Assembly: GCA_964534315.1 (NCBI GenBank)
Contig: CAZHOV010000230.1
Location: 1-6,720, forward strand
Length of the DNA: 6,720 nt
Reading direction: 5' to 3'
Source of the DNA: CAZHOV01 sp964534315
GTDB taxonomy: Bacteria; Bacteroidota; Bacteroidia; Chitinophagales; Saprospiraceae
The notes under the pieces were generated by a model. It did no database searches. It was not told the origin of the DNA and was given only the letters and a program-made list of their open reading frames with translations. The translations under genes were made by a program, and so were the position numbers. Positions 1 through 6,720 of the stretch are shown piece by piece (within the stretch, counting starts at the first letter, position 1; each line of letters starts with the position of its first letter).

Positions 1-165
1 TTTTTCTCTTATTTCCCTGTATATCAGCACTCTGTATTAAACAGGGTTTCCCTAGGTAGGGTTTCGACATTGCCTTCAAGGGGATCGTTTATTTCCAAAT
101 CCAGTCCGATCCAGTTTTTCCATATCTGTTGACCCGGCTTTTTCTCAGTCCATTGATCAACTGAA
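1..165. other. Non-coding 3' flank, no supported gene
   Basis: Sequence downstream of the membrane-protein gene. It contains small repeats: AGGGTTTC at 43-50 and again at 58-65, and CCCTGT (15-20) facing ACAGGG (41-46) across a 20-nt spacer. Neither hairpin candidate is followed by a T-run on the strand where it could terminate, so I do not call a terminator. No promoter, tRNA or start codon with a useful frame was found. One start-less open frame on the minus strand crosses most of this stretch and is listed separately. Confidence 0.5.
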
Positions 166-176
166 TTAGGATTCTG
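24..176 (-). other. Start-less 50-codon open frame after the membrane gene
   Basis: On the minus strand a frame opens after a TAA at 179-177 and runs for 50 codons to TGA at 26-24, overlapping the last codons of the membrane-protein gene in another frame. Its composition looks protein-like (for example Q-Q-I-W-K-N-W-I-G-L-D-L-E-I-N-D), with three Trp. It has no ATG, GTG or TTG near its beginning that would give a sensible gene. It could be an out-of-frame former C-terminal extension of the 224-residue protein, a gene remnant, or chance. I do not recognise the sequence. Confidence 0.2.
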
Positions 177-840
177 TTAATTCCGGCTTCGGCACCCCTA
201 TTTCATCCAATAAATGGTCATAAGTCTTTATTAGAATATCGTCAAAGTCTATGGCGAGTTCTATACGATTGATCAGTTTGTCAAATAGTTGTTCGGGTGT
301 AGATTTATCCCCTTGTTCCAGTAATTGCCGAAAGTATTCAAGATTTTCGGTAGACTCTTTTTGTACTTGTTCCTGAAAGGAGTAAACAGATTGAAAAAGG
401 TAGGCCTGGTCATATTCAATCATGTGCAAGACATCCAGGCTCTTCGCATTTTCCCAGGCTACGGAAGACAACTTTTTTTGTGGAATAAAGATGGACAGAT
501 CTCCTTTGAACCGATAGTTGTTGTTGTCTAATGGTACTCGTTCAGTTTCGTAAAAAAAATCCGGAAATGCTTCTTGGTAAGCGTTCATTTCTTCTTCTGT
601 CGCCACCATTTCAAAATCTTCATTAAAAAAACTTCTTCCCTTAATCATTGCTGCAAGGCGCTGTTTATTTTCCTGCAAATGTTCGGAGGTGTGCAGATAA
701 TTGGTTTTGATCTCCTCTATAATATAATTTTGGGCAATATCTAGACGCTTCTGGGCTTTGGTATTTTCGGCCAGATTGCTGAGGTAAAAAGCAAACAACA
801 CCCCAAAAAGGGTACCAATAAAAGCCAGGAATTGGCTCAA
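166..840 (-). CDS. Single-pass membrane protein of unknown function (TTG start)
   Basis: A 224-residue protein that I cannot assign to a named family. Residues 4-20 form one hydrophobic helix rich in Phe, Leu and Gly (F-L-A-F-I-G-T-L-F-G-V-L-F-A-F). It is followed by Lys28, Lys31 and Arg32, which by the positive-inside rule points to a cytoplasmic C-terminal part. The rest is charged and mostly helical, possibly coiled-coil at about 25-65 and 145-215. A central S-S-V-A-W-E-N-A-K-S segment (about 125-134) followed by a Y-D-Q-A-Y-L-F-Q-S-V-Y pattern (about 143-153) recalls unnamed Bacteroidota proteins with the plan membrane anchor plus helical domain; this is from memory and unchecked. Start choice: the frame is open only to 864 and has no ATG before Met65, which would remove the membrane helix. 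The TTG at 840 overlaps the stop of the CHAT gene as TTGA, a usual coupling arrangement. No Shine-Dalgarno sequence precedes it. The context suggests a partner or membrane anchor for the CHAT proteins, but that is inference. Confidence 0.75.
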   Translation of the reverse strand: MSQFLAFIGTLFGVLFAFYLSNLAENTKAQKRLDIAQNYIIEEIKTNYLHTSEHLQENKQRLAAMIKGRSFFNEDFEMVATEEEMNAYQEAFPDFFYETERVPLDNNNYRFKGDLSIFIPQKKLSSVAWENAKSLDVLHMIEYDQAYLFQSVYSFQEQVQKESTENLEYFRQLLEQGDKSTPEQLFDKLINRIELAIDFDDILIKTYDHLLDEIGVPKPELTES

Positions 841-846
841 CCAATT
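830..846 (-). promoter_or_regulatory. Inverted repeat with start and stop codon in its loop
   Basis: On the coding strand AATTGG and CCAATT form a perfect 6-bp inverted repeat around the 5-nt loop TTGAG. The loop contains both the TTG start of the membrane-protein gene and the TGA stop of the CHAT gene. In mRNA such a hairpin could place the start codon in an exposed loop, or make initiation depend on a ribosome that opens the stem while finishing the CHAT gene. The stem is short and AT-containing, so chance is possible. Confidence 0.35.
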
Positions 847-3668
847 GATCTGTCGAAGGGATTGTCATCACTGACGCTCCAAAGACTGGTCACGATGCTC
901 TTGGCTCCGGCATAGGTGAAGGCCCTGGCCATACTGATGATACCTTCTCCCTTTTGTAATTCCCCAATAGCTGTCTCACAAGCCGAAAGTACGACAAGAT
1001 CAGCATTTAGAGACAAGGCGTATAAATCTCTTACAAATAAAATTTCATTCGCTTCTTCTCCCTCCTTCGAAAACGCCATAAAGGAATAGTCGCCCGATTG
1101 ATCATCGGCCTTGCCGTGGGTAGCCAGGTGAATGATCTTGTAGCGCTCCGCTTCTTCTTCAAATTTAGCCCTGGTAGCTTGTTTACCCAGTAGTGCAGCT
1201 CCGCCCCAAATGTCTTTGATGGCCAGCGCCTCTTCCCCTGAATAGTCTAAGGATGATAGCTCTAGCGTTAATAACCGATCTTCAGATAAGGTCCTCAAAA
1301 TTTGGGTAGTATCCCCTTTATAGAAGGGAGCAAAACTGATCAATGTTCCCTTAAATGAAGTGTGCTGATCAGCCTCCTCTGTCTTCAAAAGCTTGACCGC
1401 ATAATTATAACTGATACGGTAATCTTTAATCAAATACGCATGATTTTGCATCCTGGCAGCCTCCCTGGGGCTCGGTTTTTCTTTAATTAATGCTTCAAAA
1501 GGAATATAACCTAATCTATCGTGTGGGATAATGATCAGGGAAGGCTTTAAATATTGCTCTACCGGTTTGATCAGCACATCGTACAGATTCCCCGATGCAT
1601 CAAATAATTTTCCCAGACGGGTAGACCGGTTTTTCAATTGATGGCGTAATTCTTTTACCCAGGCGCCTAATTCGGAGGGGCGCGGTAGCGAAACAACTTG
1701 AAAATCATCGTAGTTGATCACAAAAATAAATACCTTGTCTGCTGTCAGATGATATGAAAGGATGGTGCTTTGAGGCGTTAGTAAATCTTCCTGAATCGTG
1801 GCGATCGAAATATTTTTATTGGATAAGACTTCTTCAAAATATTCCGGATGCTTGGCTTTTAGTCCACCGATCATCGACTGATACTGCTGCTCCAACTCAT
1901 ACCGTTGTTTTTCCCATTCAAAAATGGGTTCTCCATAAGCGTTAGCCTCGCCAATTTTGAATTCATAGAACTGTATTCCTTTTTTGATGGTTTGAAGGCT
2001 GTCTTTAAGGCCCTCGTAAAGCACCAACTCTGCTTCTTTCATGCTTTCCAGAAGTAGCTGGCTTTTCCCCTTTTCACTGTACTGAAAACACTGCTCCAGA
2101 AAACGGAGCTCCTGCGTTACCTTATACATTTCATAACTAATGAGCACTAACCGGTCAAACAGTTTATAAGCACCTTCATTCAATAACTTTTTAGATTCCT
2201 GATTGGCAAATCGGACTCGCTGGTAATCTAAATAATCGATCGTCAAGTTGCAGTAATGAAAAGCCTCCTTTAGATGTTGGACATCCTGCGTTTTGGAGAA
2301 TAACCTGAATTGACTTTCCCCCTTATTCCATAAAAAATTGATGAATTCTTTAGGGTAATAGATCTCCTCGAAATTATACGGAACTGTGAAAAAAGCAAGC
2401 GCCGAATCCAGTAACCGGTCGCTGATCTCATCGTTTTTCCTTAGCTCTTCTACCTTGGCCATTTTATTAAAGACTCTGGCTATTGCAATATGGGATTTTC
2501 CAAATAATTGCAAATATGCTTTCTTGGCTTGCTCGTAGATCCTAAGGCCTTTTTCGTATTGTCCATTTTTAGCATAAGCCGCTGCAAGGTTTTCCCTGCT
2601 ATTCAGGTAAAATATACCGGTCGTATCATAAACCTCTTTAATAACATCAACCGCTTTTTTTAGATAAGGTATACTTTCTTCCACCTCTCCCAGGTTTTTC
2701 TTGCACAACCCTATCCCTAAAAATACGCCGGCTTCTTTTTCTAGAGACAACTCAGCGTTATCCAAAATCTCCTGGTAGGCCTCTTGAGCTTGCTCAAACT
2801 TTTCCAATTCCAAATAAACATCCGCAATACTGATCTTTACATTAATTAACTGCCGGTGATTTGGAGGTAAAAACCGGTCAAATATGGAGTAGGTCCGGTT
2901 GAGGTAGGAAAGGGCCTGTGCATGATCGTTCAGGTTTTTGAGCACCAGCGCCAGATTACCAATAGCAGAACCCAGATTCGGATGATTCCCTTCCGGGTAA
3001 TGATACTCCAGCACCTCTACCATCTTTTTGAAGGTGTTCCGGGCCTGATAGTAATCTTCAATATAGTTGTAATAAATTCCCAGGCTATTGTAACAGATGG
3101 CCGTTATTTTATCGCGCTCCCCATTAATCGCCCTACTTAACTTAATACTTTTTAACAAAGCAGCCTTCGCCTCCTCTGCCCTCCCTAATGAAATGAGACC
3201 GGTTCCGTAATCGGCATAATACATCGGGTAGCGCTTATGGGTAGCATCGGGTTTTGCTTCAAAGGTAGCAAGGGCTTTTTCATAATATTCCAACCCTTTG
3301 GCACCGCTTTCGATATACCAGTACACTGTTCCCAGATAGTAGTAACAGTCGGCCAGATCAACATTCTGGTTTTCGTTTTCAAAAATCTTTGCGGCTTGCA
3401 CCAATACTTTTTCCGCCTGATACAAGCTATCAAAATTCAGGTAAATTCTACCGAGTTTTAAGTTAATCCGGGCCCCTCTGATGTCGGGTTGCTTCGGGGT
3501 TAACTGATTAAGCCGGGCCGCGGCTTTTATCAAAATCAGGGCCTCGTCTAGTTCGACAAGCTCCAGCTTTTCATCTCCCAACGCCAACAGGGAATCTACC
3601 TGCTGAGCCCTTAAAAAGTGTTGAAAAAGGATGAAAAATAGCAGGGGGTAGATAAATAGTTTGTTCAT
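837..3668 (-). CDS. Exported TPR-CHAT protein with truncated CHAT C-terminus
   Basis: Paralogue of the preceding gene, 943 residues. The ATG at 3668 is chosen because it lies 4 nt after the upstream stop and opens with a signal peptide: Lys3, a hydrophobic core at about 4-19 and likely cleavage after L-R-A (residue 21) before Q-Q-V-D. There is no lipobox Cys, so a periplasmic or secreted protein is expected. About nine TPR units occupy residues 64-436, mostly at 42-residue spacing but with units of 38, 40 and 43. A helical linker runs to about 630, followed by CHAT with S-Y-H-L-T-A-D-K-V-F (about 638-647), I-I-I-P-H-D-R-L-G-Y-I-P-F (about 712-724), H-L-A-T-H-G with His851 (codon 1116-1118) and L-S-A-C-E-T with Cys897 (codon 978-980). 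The residue after L-S-A-C-E-T is Ala where family members usually have Gly. Similarity to the upstream copy stops after S-L-W-S-V-S-D-D, then eight unrelated residues and TGA. The final roughly 60 residues, with the A-L-x-x-A-K helix and the F-Y-W-A-x-F strand, are absent in all three frames. It may be a degraded, inactive or specialised copy. Confidence 0.9.
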   Translation of the reverse strand: MNKLFIYPLLFFILFQHFLRAQQVDSLLALGDEKLELVELDEALILIKAAARLNQLTPKQPDIRGARINLKLGRIYLNFDSLYQAEKVLVQAAKIFENENQNVDLADCYYYLGTVYWYIESGAKGLEYYEKALATFEAKPDATHKRYPMYYADYGTGLISLGRAEEAKAALLKSIKLSRAINGERDKITAICYNSLGIYYNYIEDYYQARNTFKKMVEVLEYHYPEGNHPNLGSAIGNLALVLKNLNDHAQALSYLNRTYSIFDRFLPPNHRQLINVKISIADVYLELEKFEQAQEAYQEILDNAELSLEKEAGVFLGIGLCKKNLGEVEESIPYLKKAVDVIKEVYDTTGIFYLNSRENLAAAYAKNGQYEKGLRIYEQAKKAYLQLFGKSHIAIARVFNKMAKVEELRKNDEISDRLLDSALAFFTVPYNFEEIYYPKEFINFLWNKGESQFRLFSKTQDVQHLKEAFHYCNLTIDYLDYQRVRFANQESKKLLNEGAYKLFDRLVLISYEMYKVTQELRFLEQCFQYSEKGKSQLLLESMKEAELVLYEGLKDSLQTIKKGIQFYEFKIGEANAYGEPIFEWEKQRYELEQQYQSMIGGLKAKHPEYFEEVLSNKNISIATIQEDLLTPQSTILSYHLTADKVFIFVINYDDFQVVSLPRPSELGAWVKELRHQLKNRSTRLGKLFDASGNLYDVLIKPVEQYLKPSLIIIPHDRLGYIPFEALIKEKPSPREAARMQNHAYLIKDYRISYNYAVKLLKTEEADQHTSFKGTLISFAPFYKGDTTQILRTLSEDRLLTLELSSLDYSGEEALAIKDIWGGAALLGKQATRAKFEEEAERYKIIHLATHGKADDQSGDYSFMAFSKEGEEANEILFVRDLYALSLNADLVVLSACETAIGELQKGEGIISMARAFTYAGAKSIVTSLWSVSDDNPFDRSIG
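2361..3479 (-). repeat. Nine diverged TPR units, irregular spacing
   Basis: TPR array of the second TPR-CHAT protein. Helix A anchor residues sit at 72, 112, 154, 196, 239, 281, 319, 361 and 403 of the protein, giving spacings of 40, 42, 42, 43, 42, 38, 42 and 42. Units such as Y-L-G-T-V-Y, S-L-G-I-Y-Y, N-L-A-A-A-Y and the following x-A-x-x-x-Y/F helix B patterns show the family. It is less regular than the array in the upstream gene and the units are more diverged, which suggests a different binding surface. Confidence 0.8.
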
Positions 3669-3675
3669 GATATTA
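3666..3675 (-). promoter_or_regulatory. Stop-start junction of the two CHAT genes (coupling)
   Basis: The first gene ends with TAA at 3675-3673 and the second starts with ATG at 3668-3666, separated by four bases (TATC). The preceding 20 nt contain no purine-rich Shine-Dalgarno sequence, and there is no room for a separate promoter outside coding sequence. Translation of the second CHAT protein is therefore probably coupled to the first, and both would be made from one transcript at related levels. Confidence 0.65.
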
Positions 3676-6600
3676 ATCAGGGTTTACCGGGTTCATATTC
3701 CCGATCGCAATAAAGGCAGCCCAGTAAAAAGGGTGGCCTTCTATTCCTTTAGATTGATTTAGAAAATCAATTTTAGCCTGCTGCAAAGCCGCTTTTTTAG
3801 ACCATCCTTCTTTTAAATATTGGTGAAAAGACACCATTAGTTGTTTGGTCTTCTCATCATTGACACTCCACAAACTGGTTACAATACTTTTGGCGCCCGC
3901 ATAAGTAAACGCTCTGGCCATACTGATGATCCCCTCCCCCTGCTGCAGCTCTCCAATTCCCGTCTCACAAGCAGAAAGGACCACCAACTCTGTCGGCAAT
4001 TGTAAATTGTACAAGTCCCGGACAAACAACACCTCATTTTCTACACTATCCTTGATCTCTGAAAAGGCTAAAAAGGAATAGTCGCCTACTTTGTCGTTTG
4101 CTTTACTATGCGTAGCCAGGTGAATGATGCGGTATTGATCCGCAATATTTAAAAACACCTCTTCGGTGGCCTCTTTGTTTAGGTACATATCTCCCGACCA
4201 GATTTGCCGAAGGGCAGCTACCTCTTCACCAGAATACTTAAGGGGCGGCAGTTCAGTCTGGTACAAGCCTCCGCGCCGGGTTGTCCCGTTTATTAAGGTC
4301 GTATCTCCCTCATAAAAAGGAGCAAAAGCAAGAAATTCCTTTGTAGCGTCTTTTGCATGTTCTTTGATCTTGAGCTCCTGTAGTAAGGTGGCCGAATAAG
4401 CATAACTAATCTGATGTTGCTTCATCACATAGGCGTGTTCTTTAAACCGAATCCCTGCTCGCGCTGCGGGTTTTTCCTTAAGCAAGACCTCTAACGGCAG
4501 ATACCCGAGGATACCATCCGGAATGATGATCAGCTTTTCAGGCAACTTTCCTTCGAGCGGTTGCAGTAATTGTTGGTAGAGCTTATGAGAATGGGTGATC
4601 AATTCGCCCACCCCTGTCGTCTTTCTGCTCTGAACGGCTGCCAGCAGGCTTTCCACCATAGTAGTTAGCGGAAAATCCAGCGGAAGGTTTAAAATCTTAT
4701 AATCATCTTTTGTGATCAGAAATAAAAACAACTGTTCTTTTCCGACTACATATTCCAGTAAAGCCTCATCCTCCTGAAGGAGCTCTTGCTGAACTTGCTG
4801 AATCGAAATGGAGGGAGTGGCAAATCGGAGCTGGTAATATTCCGGATAATTTTGCTCCAGGTGTTCTTTTAATGACGCATAAGCTCCTTTCAAAGTCAAA
4901 AGTCGATCATTATAAACCGTTGCGAGGCTGTCCAGATCCGTTCCGGTCAGGGAGATACGCTCAAATTTCTTTGTTTCATAATAGTTAATATCTACCCGCA
5001 GATCATTTCCCCTTTGCACCAAACTGTCCGGAACATTGGCAAAGGTCAACGCTTTGGCCTCCTGCATGGCTTCAAAAAGCAGAAACGCTTTGGAGCGTTC
5101 AGCAATTTGAAATGCCTGGTCTTCGGCGGTTTGATCACCCGTAACACCGGCGTAAAGCAACTGTGTTTCAATAGCCTGATCATAAACTGCCTTGATCTGC
5201 GCGCGCAGGTATTCTTTTCCTCCCGATGATAAATTGGCCATTAATTCGTCGACTGCTCTAAAGGCCTGCTCATAAGTCTCCAGCGCTGCTTTCAGCCTGG
5301 AAAGATCCTGTTCTTTTTGGTATAATGCTTTTAACAAATTTGCCTGCTCTTTCAATACCAGCACCAATTCCTGATAACTATTTACATAATCGAAGTTTCC
5401 ATTTTCTACTCCCAGGTGCAGAAGCGCTGTATCTAAAAGGGCAAGACTATTAGAAGATCGCCCCTCTCGCTGATAAACCTTGCTTAAGAATCGCTCTGCC
5501 CGCACAACTTCCGGATGGTTAGTTCCAAAGCTTTTCACTAAAACCGATTTTCCTTTATTCAAATTTTCTTTTGCCTTTTCCAATGCTCCCCGGTCGTAAT
5601 AAAGGATTCCGAGATTGACCAGATTCGATCCTCGCTCAGGAAAAACCTCCCCGTAGTTTGCTTCATATATCCGGTTAGCGAGCTGGTATTGCTCCACCGC
5701 CCGGTCAAACGCTCCCTGATCGGAATACAGATCTGCCAGTCCCATGAGAACAGCGGTACTATTAGGAGAATCGGGGCCGAACACCTTTTCTGCTATGGAT
5801 TGAGCTTCCTCAAAATGCGTTTGAGCGTACTCATAGTCGCCCAATAACCGGTAAGCGGCAGCCATATTAACCAGCGGATCGATCAGCCCTTGGTGTTCAA
5901 ATCCAAATTGATTTTTCAGCAAACTGATTGCTTTGGTGCAATATTCAATAGTCTTGGAGTAATCGCCCCATTTGAAGAAGATAGCCCCCAGTTTGGAATA
6001 ATTGGTCGCTACATCGGGGTGATCAAGGTTGACGGTTTTCTGGAAAATGTCCATCGACCGGTTGATATATTCCAACGCGCGGTTATAATCCCCCTTTTCA
6101 AGATAAGTAGCTCCAAGGTTGGAATATAGATATCCGAACTTTATATGGTTGGGCTCATAATTGGCAAAACTCACCTCTTCCGCCCGATGGTAATAGTCAA
6201 TTGCTTCCGGATAAAGCCCTTTGGCAGCGTAGGCACTACTGAGGTTCGCATAGATCATGATCAGATAAGGATGTTCTTTCTCTCCCAATTGATCCACTAT
6301 GTTCATTCCTTTCGAAAAATAATCGATTGCCCGCTCAAAGTCTCCAAATTCAAAGTAGGCGTGACCTGTACCATTATAGAAGTTAACCAGCTCAATATGT
6401 TCTTCTCCCAGTACTTCCAAAGCAATAGCTAACGCTTGCTCGAAGAAAGCCAGCGATTCTTTGACCTTCCCCCGGTTGATGTAGTTGTTACCAAGGGTCT
6501 GATAAGCAAGAGCCACTTTATAATGTTGCTCCCCATAAGTAGCCTTCCGGATATCCAATACCTTTTTGAAATAATCATAGGAAAGATCAAAATCGCCCTT

Positions 6601-6720
6601 CTGATCGTATACGACGCCAAGATTTTTATAAACGCTGGTCAGATAAATATGATCCGCGCCATAAATGTCTTCCATAATAGCAATTCCATTCTGGTAATAT
6701 TCCAGTGCCTTATCAAAATC
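3673..6720 (-). CDS. TPR-CHAT protein, caspase-like peptidase (5' end outside window)
   Basis: Large TPR protein with a C-terminal CHAT domain, a clan CD caspase/separase-like cysteine peptidase fold. Counting from the codon at 6720, 1015 residues are visible. Residues 26-445 are ten TPR units of the 42-residue kinesin-light-chain type, with G-x-x-H-P-like loops. A helical linker runs to about 630. The CHAT domain follows: a strand-rich start (about 651-675), an I-I-I-P-D-G-x-L-G-Y-L-P segment (about 731-743), the H-L-A-T-H-S motif with catalytic His871 (codon 4108-4110), L-S-A-C-E-T-G with catalytic Cys918 (codon 3967-3969), and the closing A-L-x-x-A-K and P-F-Y-W-A-A-F-I-A-I-G motifs near 978-1007. 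The frame is open to the window edge and the 15 codons before the first ATG (6675) encode the end of another TPR, so the true start is upstream. Any signal peptide is therefore not visible. CHAT members cleave protein partners when TPR regions bind a trigger; the substrate here is unknown. The domain call is firm, the biological role is not. Confidence 0.93.
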   Translation of the reverse strand, partial: DFDKALEYYQNGIAIMEDIYGADHIYLTSVYKNLGVVYDQKGDFDLSYDYFKKVLDIRKATYGEQHYKVALAYQTLGNNYINRGKVKESLAFFEQALAIALEVLGEEHIELVNFYNGTGHAYFEFGDFERAIDYFSKGMNIVDQLGEKEHPYLIMIYANLSSAYAAKGLYPEAIDYYHRAEEVSFANYEPNHIKFGYLYSNLGATYLEKGDYNRALEYINRSMDIFQKTVNLDHPDVATNYSKLGAIFFKWGDYSKTIEYCTKAISLLKNQFGFEHQGLIDPLVNMAAAYRLLGDYEYAQTHFEEAQSIAEKVFGPDSPNSTAVLMGLADLYSDQGAFDRAVEQYQLANRIYEANYGEVFPERGSNLVNLGILYYDRGALEKAKENLNKGKSVLVKSFGTNHPEVVRAERFLSKVYQREGRSSNSLALLDTALLHLGVENGNFDYVNSYQELVLVLKEQANLLKALYQKEQDLSRLKAALETYEQAFRAVDELMANLSSGGKEYLRAQIKAVYDQAIETQLLYAGVTGDQTAEDQAFQIAERSKAFLLFEAMQEAKALTFANVPDSLVQRGNDLRVDINYYETKKFERISLTGTDLDSLATVYNDRLLTLKGAYASLKEHLEQNYPEYYQLRFATPSISIQQVQQELLQEDEALLEYVVGKEQLFLFLITKDDYKILNLPLDFPLTTMVESLLAAVQSRKTTGVGELITHSHKLYQQLLQPLEGKLPEKLIIIPDGILGYLPLEVLLKEKPAARAGIRFKEHAYVMKQHQISYAYSATLLQELKIKEHAKDATKEFLAFAPFYEGDTTLINGTTRRGGLYQTELPPLKYSGEEVAALRQIWSGDMYLNKEATEEVFLNIADQYRIIHLATHSKANDKVGDYSFLAFSEIKDSVENEVLFVRDLYNLQLPTELVVLSACETGIGELQQGEGIISMARAFTYAGAKSIVTSLWSVNDEKTKQLMVSFHQYLKEGWSKKAALQQAKIDFLNQSKGIEGHPFYWAAFIAIGNMNPVNPD
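5386..6645 (-). repeat. Ten in-phase 42-residue TPR units
   Basis: Ten coding repeats of exactly 126 nt with no insertion or deletion between units. The anchor position of helix A (L in N-L-G-x-x-Y) falls every 42 residues: counted from the ATG at 6675, residues 19, 61, 103, 145, 187, 229, 271, 313, 355 and 397. Each unit carries the TPR pattern L-G-x-x-Y-x-x-x-G-D-Y-x-x-A and ends in a G-x-x-H-P-like loop. The 15 codons between 6720 and 6676 are the tail of a further unit, so the array continues outside the window. The units are diverged in DNA sequence, so this is a protein-level repeat and not a DNA satellite. Confidence 0.9.

Noticed and set aside
15..46. Terminator from CCCTGT and ACAGGG arms
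   Set aside because: The spacer is 20 nt with little pairing and no T-run follows on the minus strand, where the sequence after the stem is A-rich.
166..840. Bacterial gasdermin next to a CHAT peptidase
   Set aside because: The protein has an N-terminal membrane helix and a charged helical body, not the beta-rich pore-forming fold with an N-terminal Cys expected for bacterial gasdermins.
837..866. Programmed -1 frameshift joining the CHAT gene to the membrane protein
   Set aside because: The frames do overlap over 28 nt, but no X-XXY-YYZ slippery heptamer is present; stop-start reinitiation at TTGA is simpler.
665..871. Overlapping minus-strand frame containing G-F-Y-W-Y-P-F-W-G, similar to the CHAT ending F-Y-W-A-A-F-I-A-I-G, as a frameshifted CHAT C-terminus
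   Set aside because: The preceding helix with A-L-x-x-A-K is absent, the motif is far too close to the break, and the DNA is already used by the membrane-protein gene in another frame.
5014..5229. Plus-strand open frames inside the CHAT genes (also 325-531, 1754-1945, 2922-3140, 3237-3461, 5890-6129, 6145-6432)
   Set aside because: They lie antisense to well-supported coding sequence, show no domain pattern and are expected shadows of long genes.
5386..6645. CRISPR or DNA tandem repeat array
   Set aside because: The periodicity is at the protein level (TPR, 126 nt); the units are not similar enough in DNA and there is no repeat-spacer pattern.
6673..6675. ATG as the start of the first TPR-CHAT gene
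   Set aside because: The frame is open for 15 more codons to the window edge and those codons encode a TPR helix (D-F-D-K-A-L-E-Y-Y), so the ATG is most likely internal.

Overview
The window holds one minus-strand operon-like block: two adjacent genes for large TPR-CHAT proteins (tetratricopeptide repeats followed by a caspase-like CHAT peptidase domain), then a short gene for a single-pass membrane protein. All three read from high to low coordinates. The style suggests a Bacteroidota member, possibly a marine or saprospiria-like lineage. The grounds are secreted TPR-CHAT architecture, a signal peptide ending in A-Q-Q, no Shine-Dalgarno sequence at either visible start, and intermediate base composition. 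This assignment is inference from style, not from a marker gene.

Layout in transcription order: (1) positions 6720-3673, a TPR-CHAT protein whose 5' end lies outside the window. The reading frame is open to the last base, so the ATG at 6675 is probably an internal methionine. (2) positions 3668-837, a second, paralogous TPR-CHAT protein with an N-terminal signal peptide, starting 4 nt after the first gene's stop. It keeps the CHAT His and Cys but lacks about 60 C-terminal residues that the first copy has. (3) positions 840-166, a 224-residue protein with one N-terminal membrane helix. It starts at a TTG that shares four bases (TTGA) with the stop of gene 2. Positions 1-165 hold no gene I can support, only a 50-codon open frame without a start codon.

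The spacing implies co-transcription and translational coupling. A reasonable model is a pair of exported CHAT peptidases with different TPR sensor or scaffold regions plus a small membrane partner. The CHAT cores of the two copies are nearly identical in protein around the catalytic Cys, while the DNA differs there by many silent changes, so the duplication is old and both cores have been under selection. No gasdermin, CRISPR array, Cas gene, transposase or RNA gene is visible, so the target and trigger of these peptidases cannot be named from this window.
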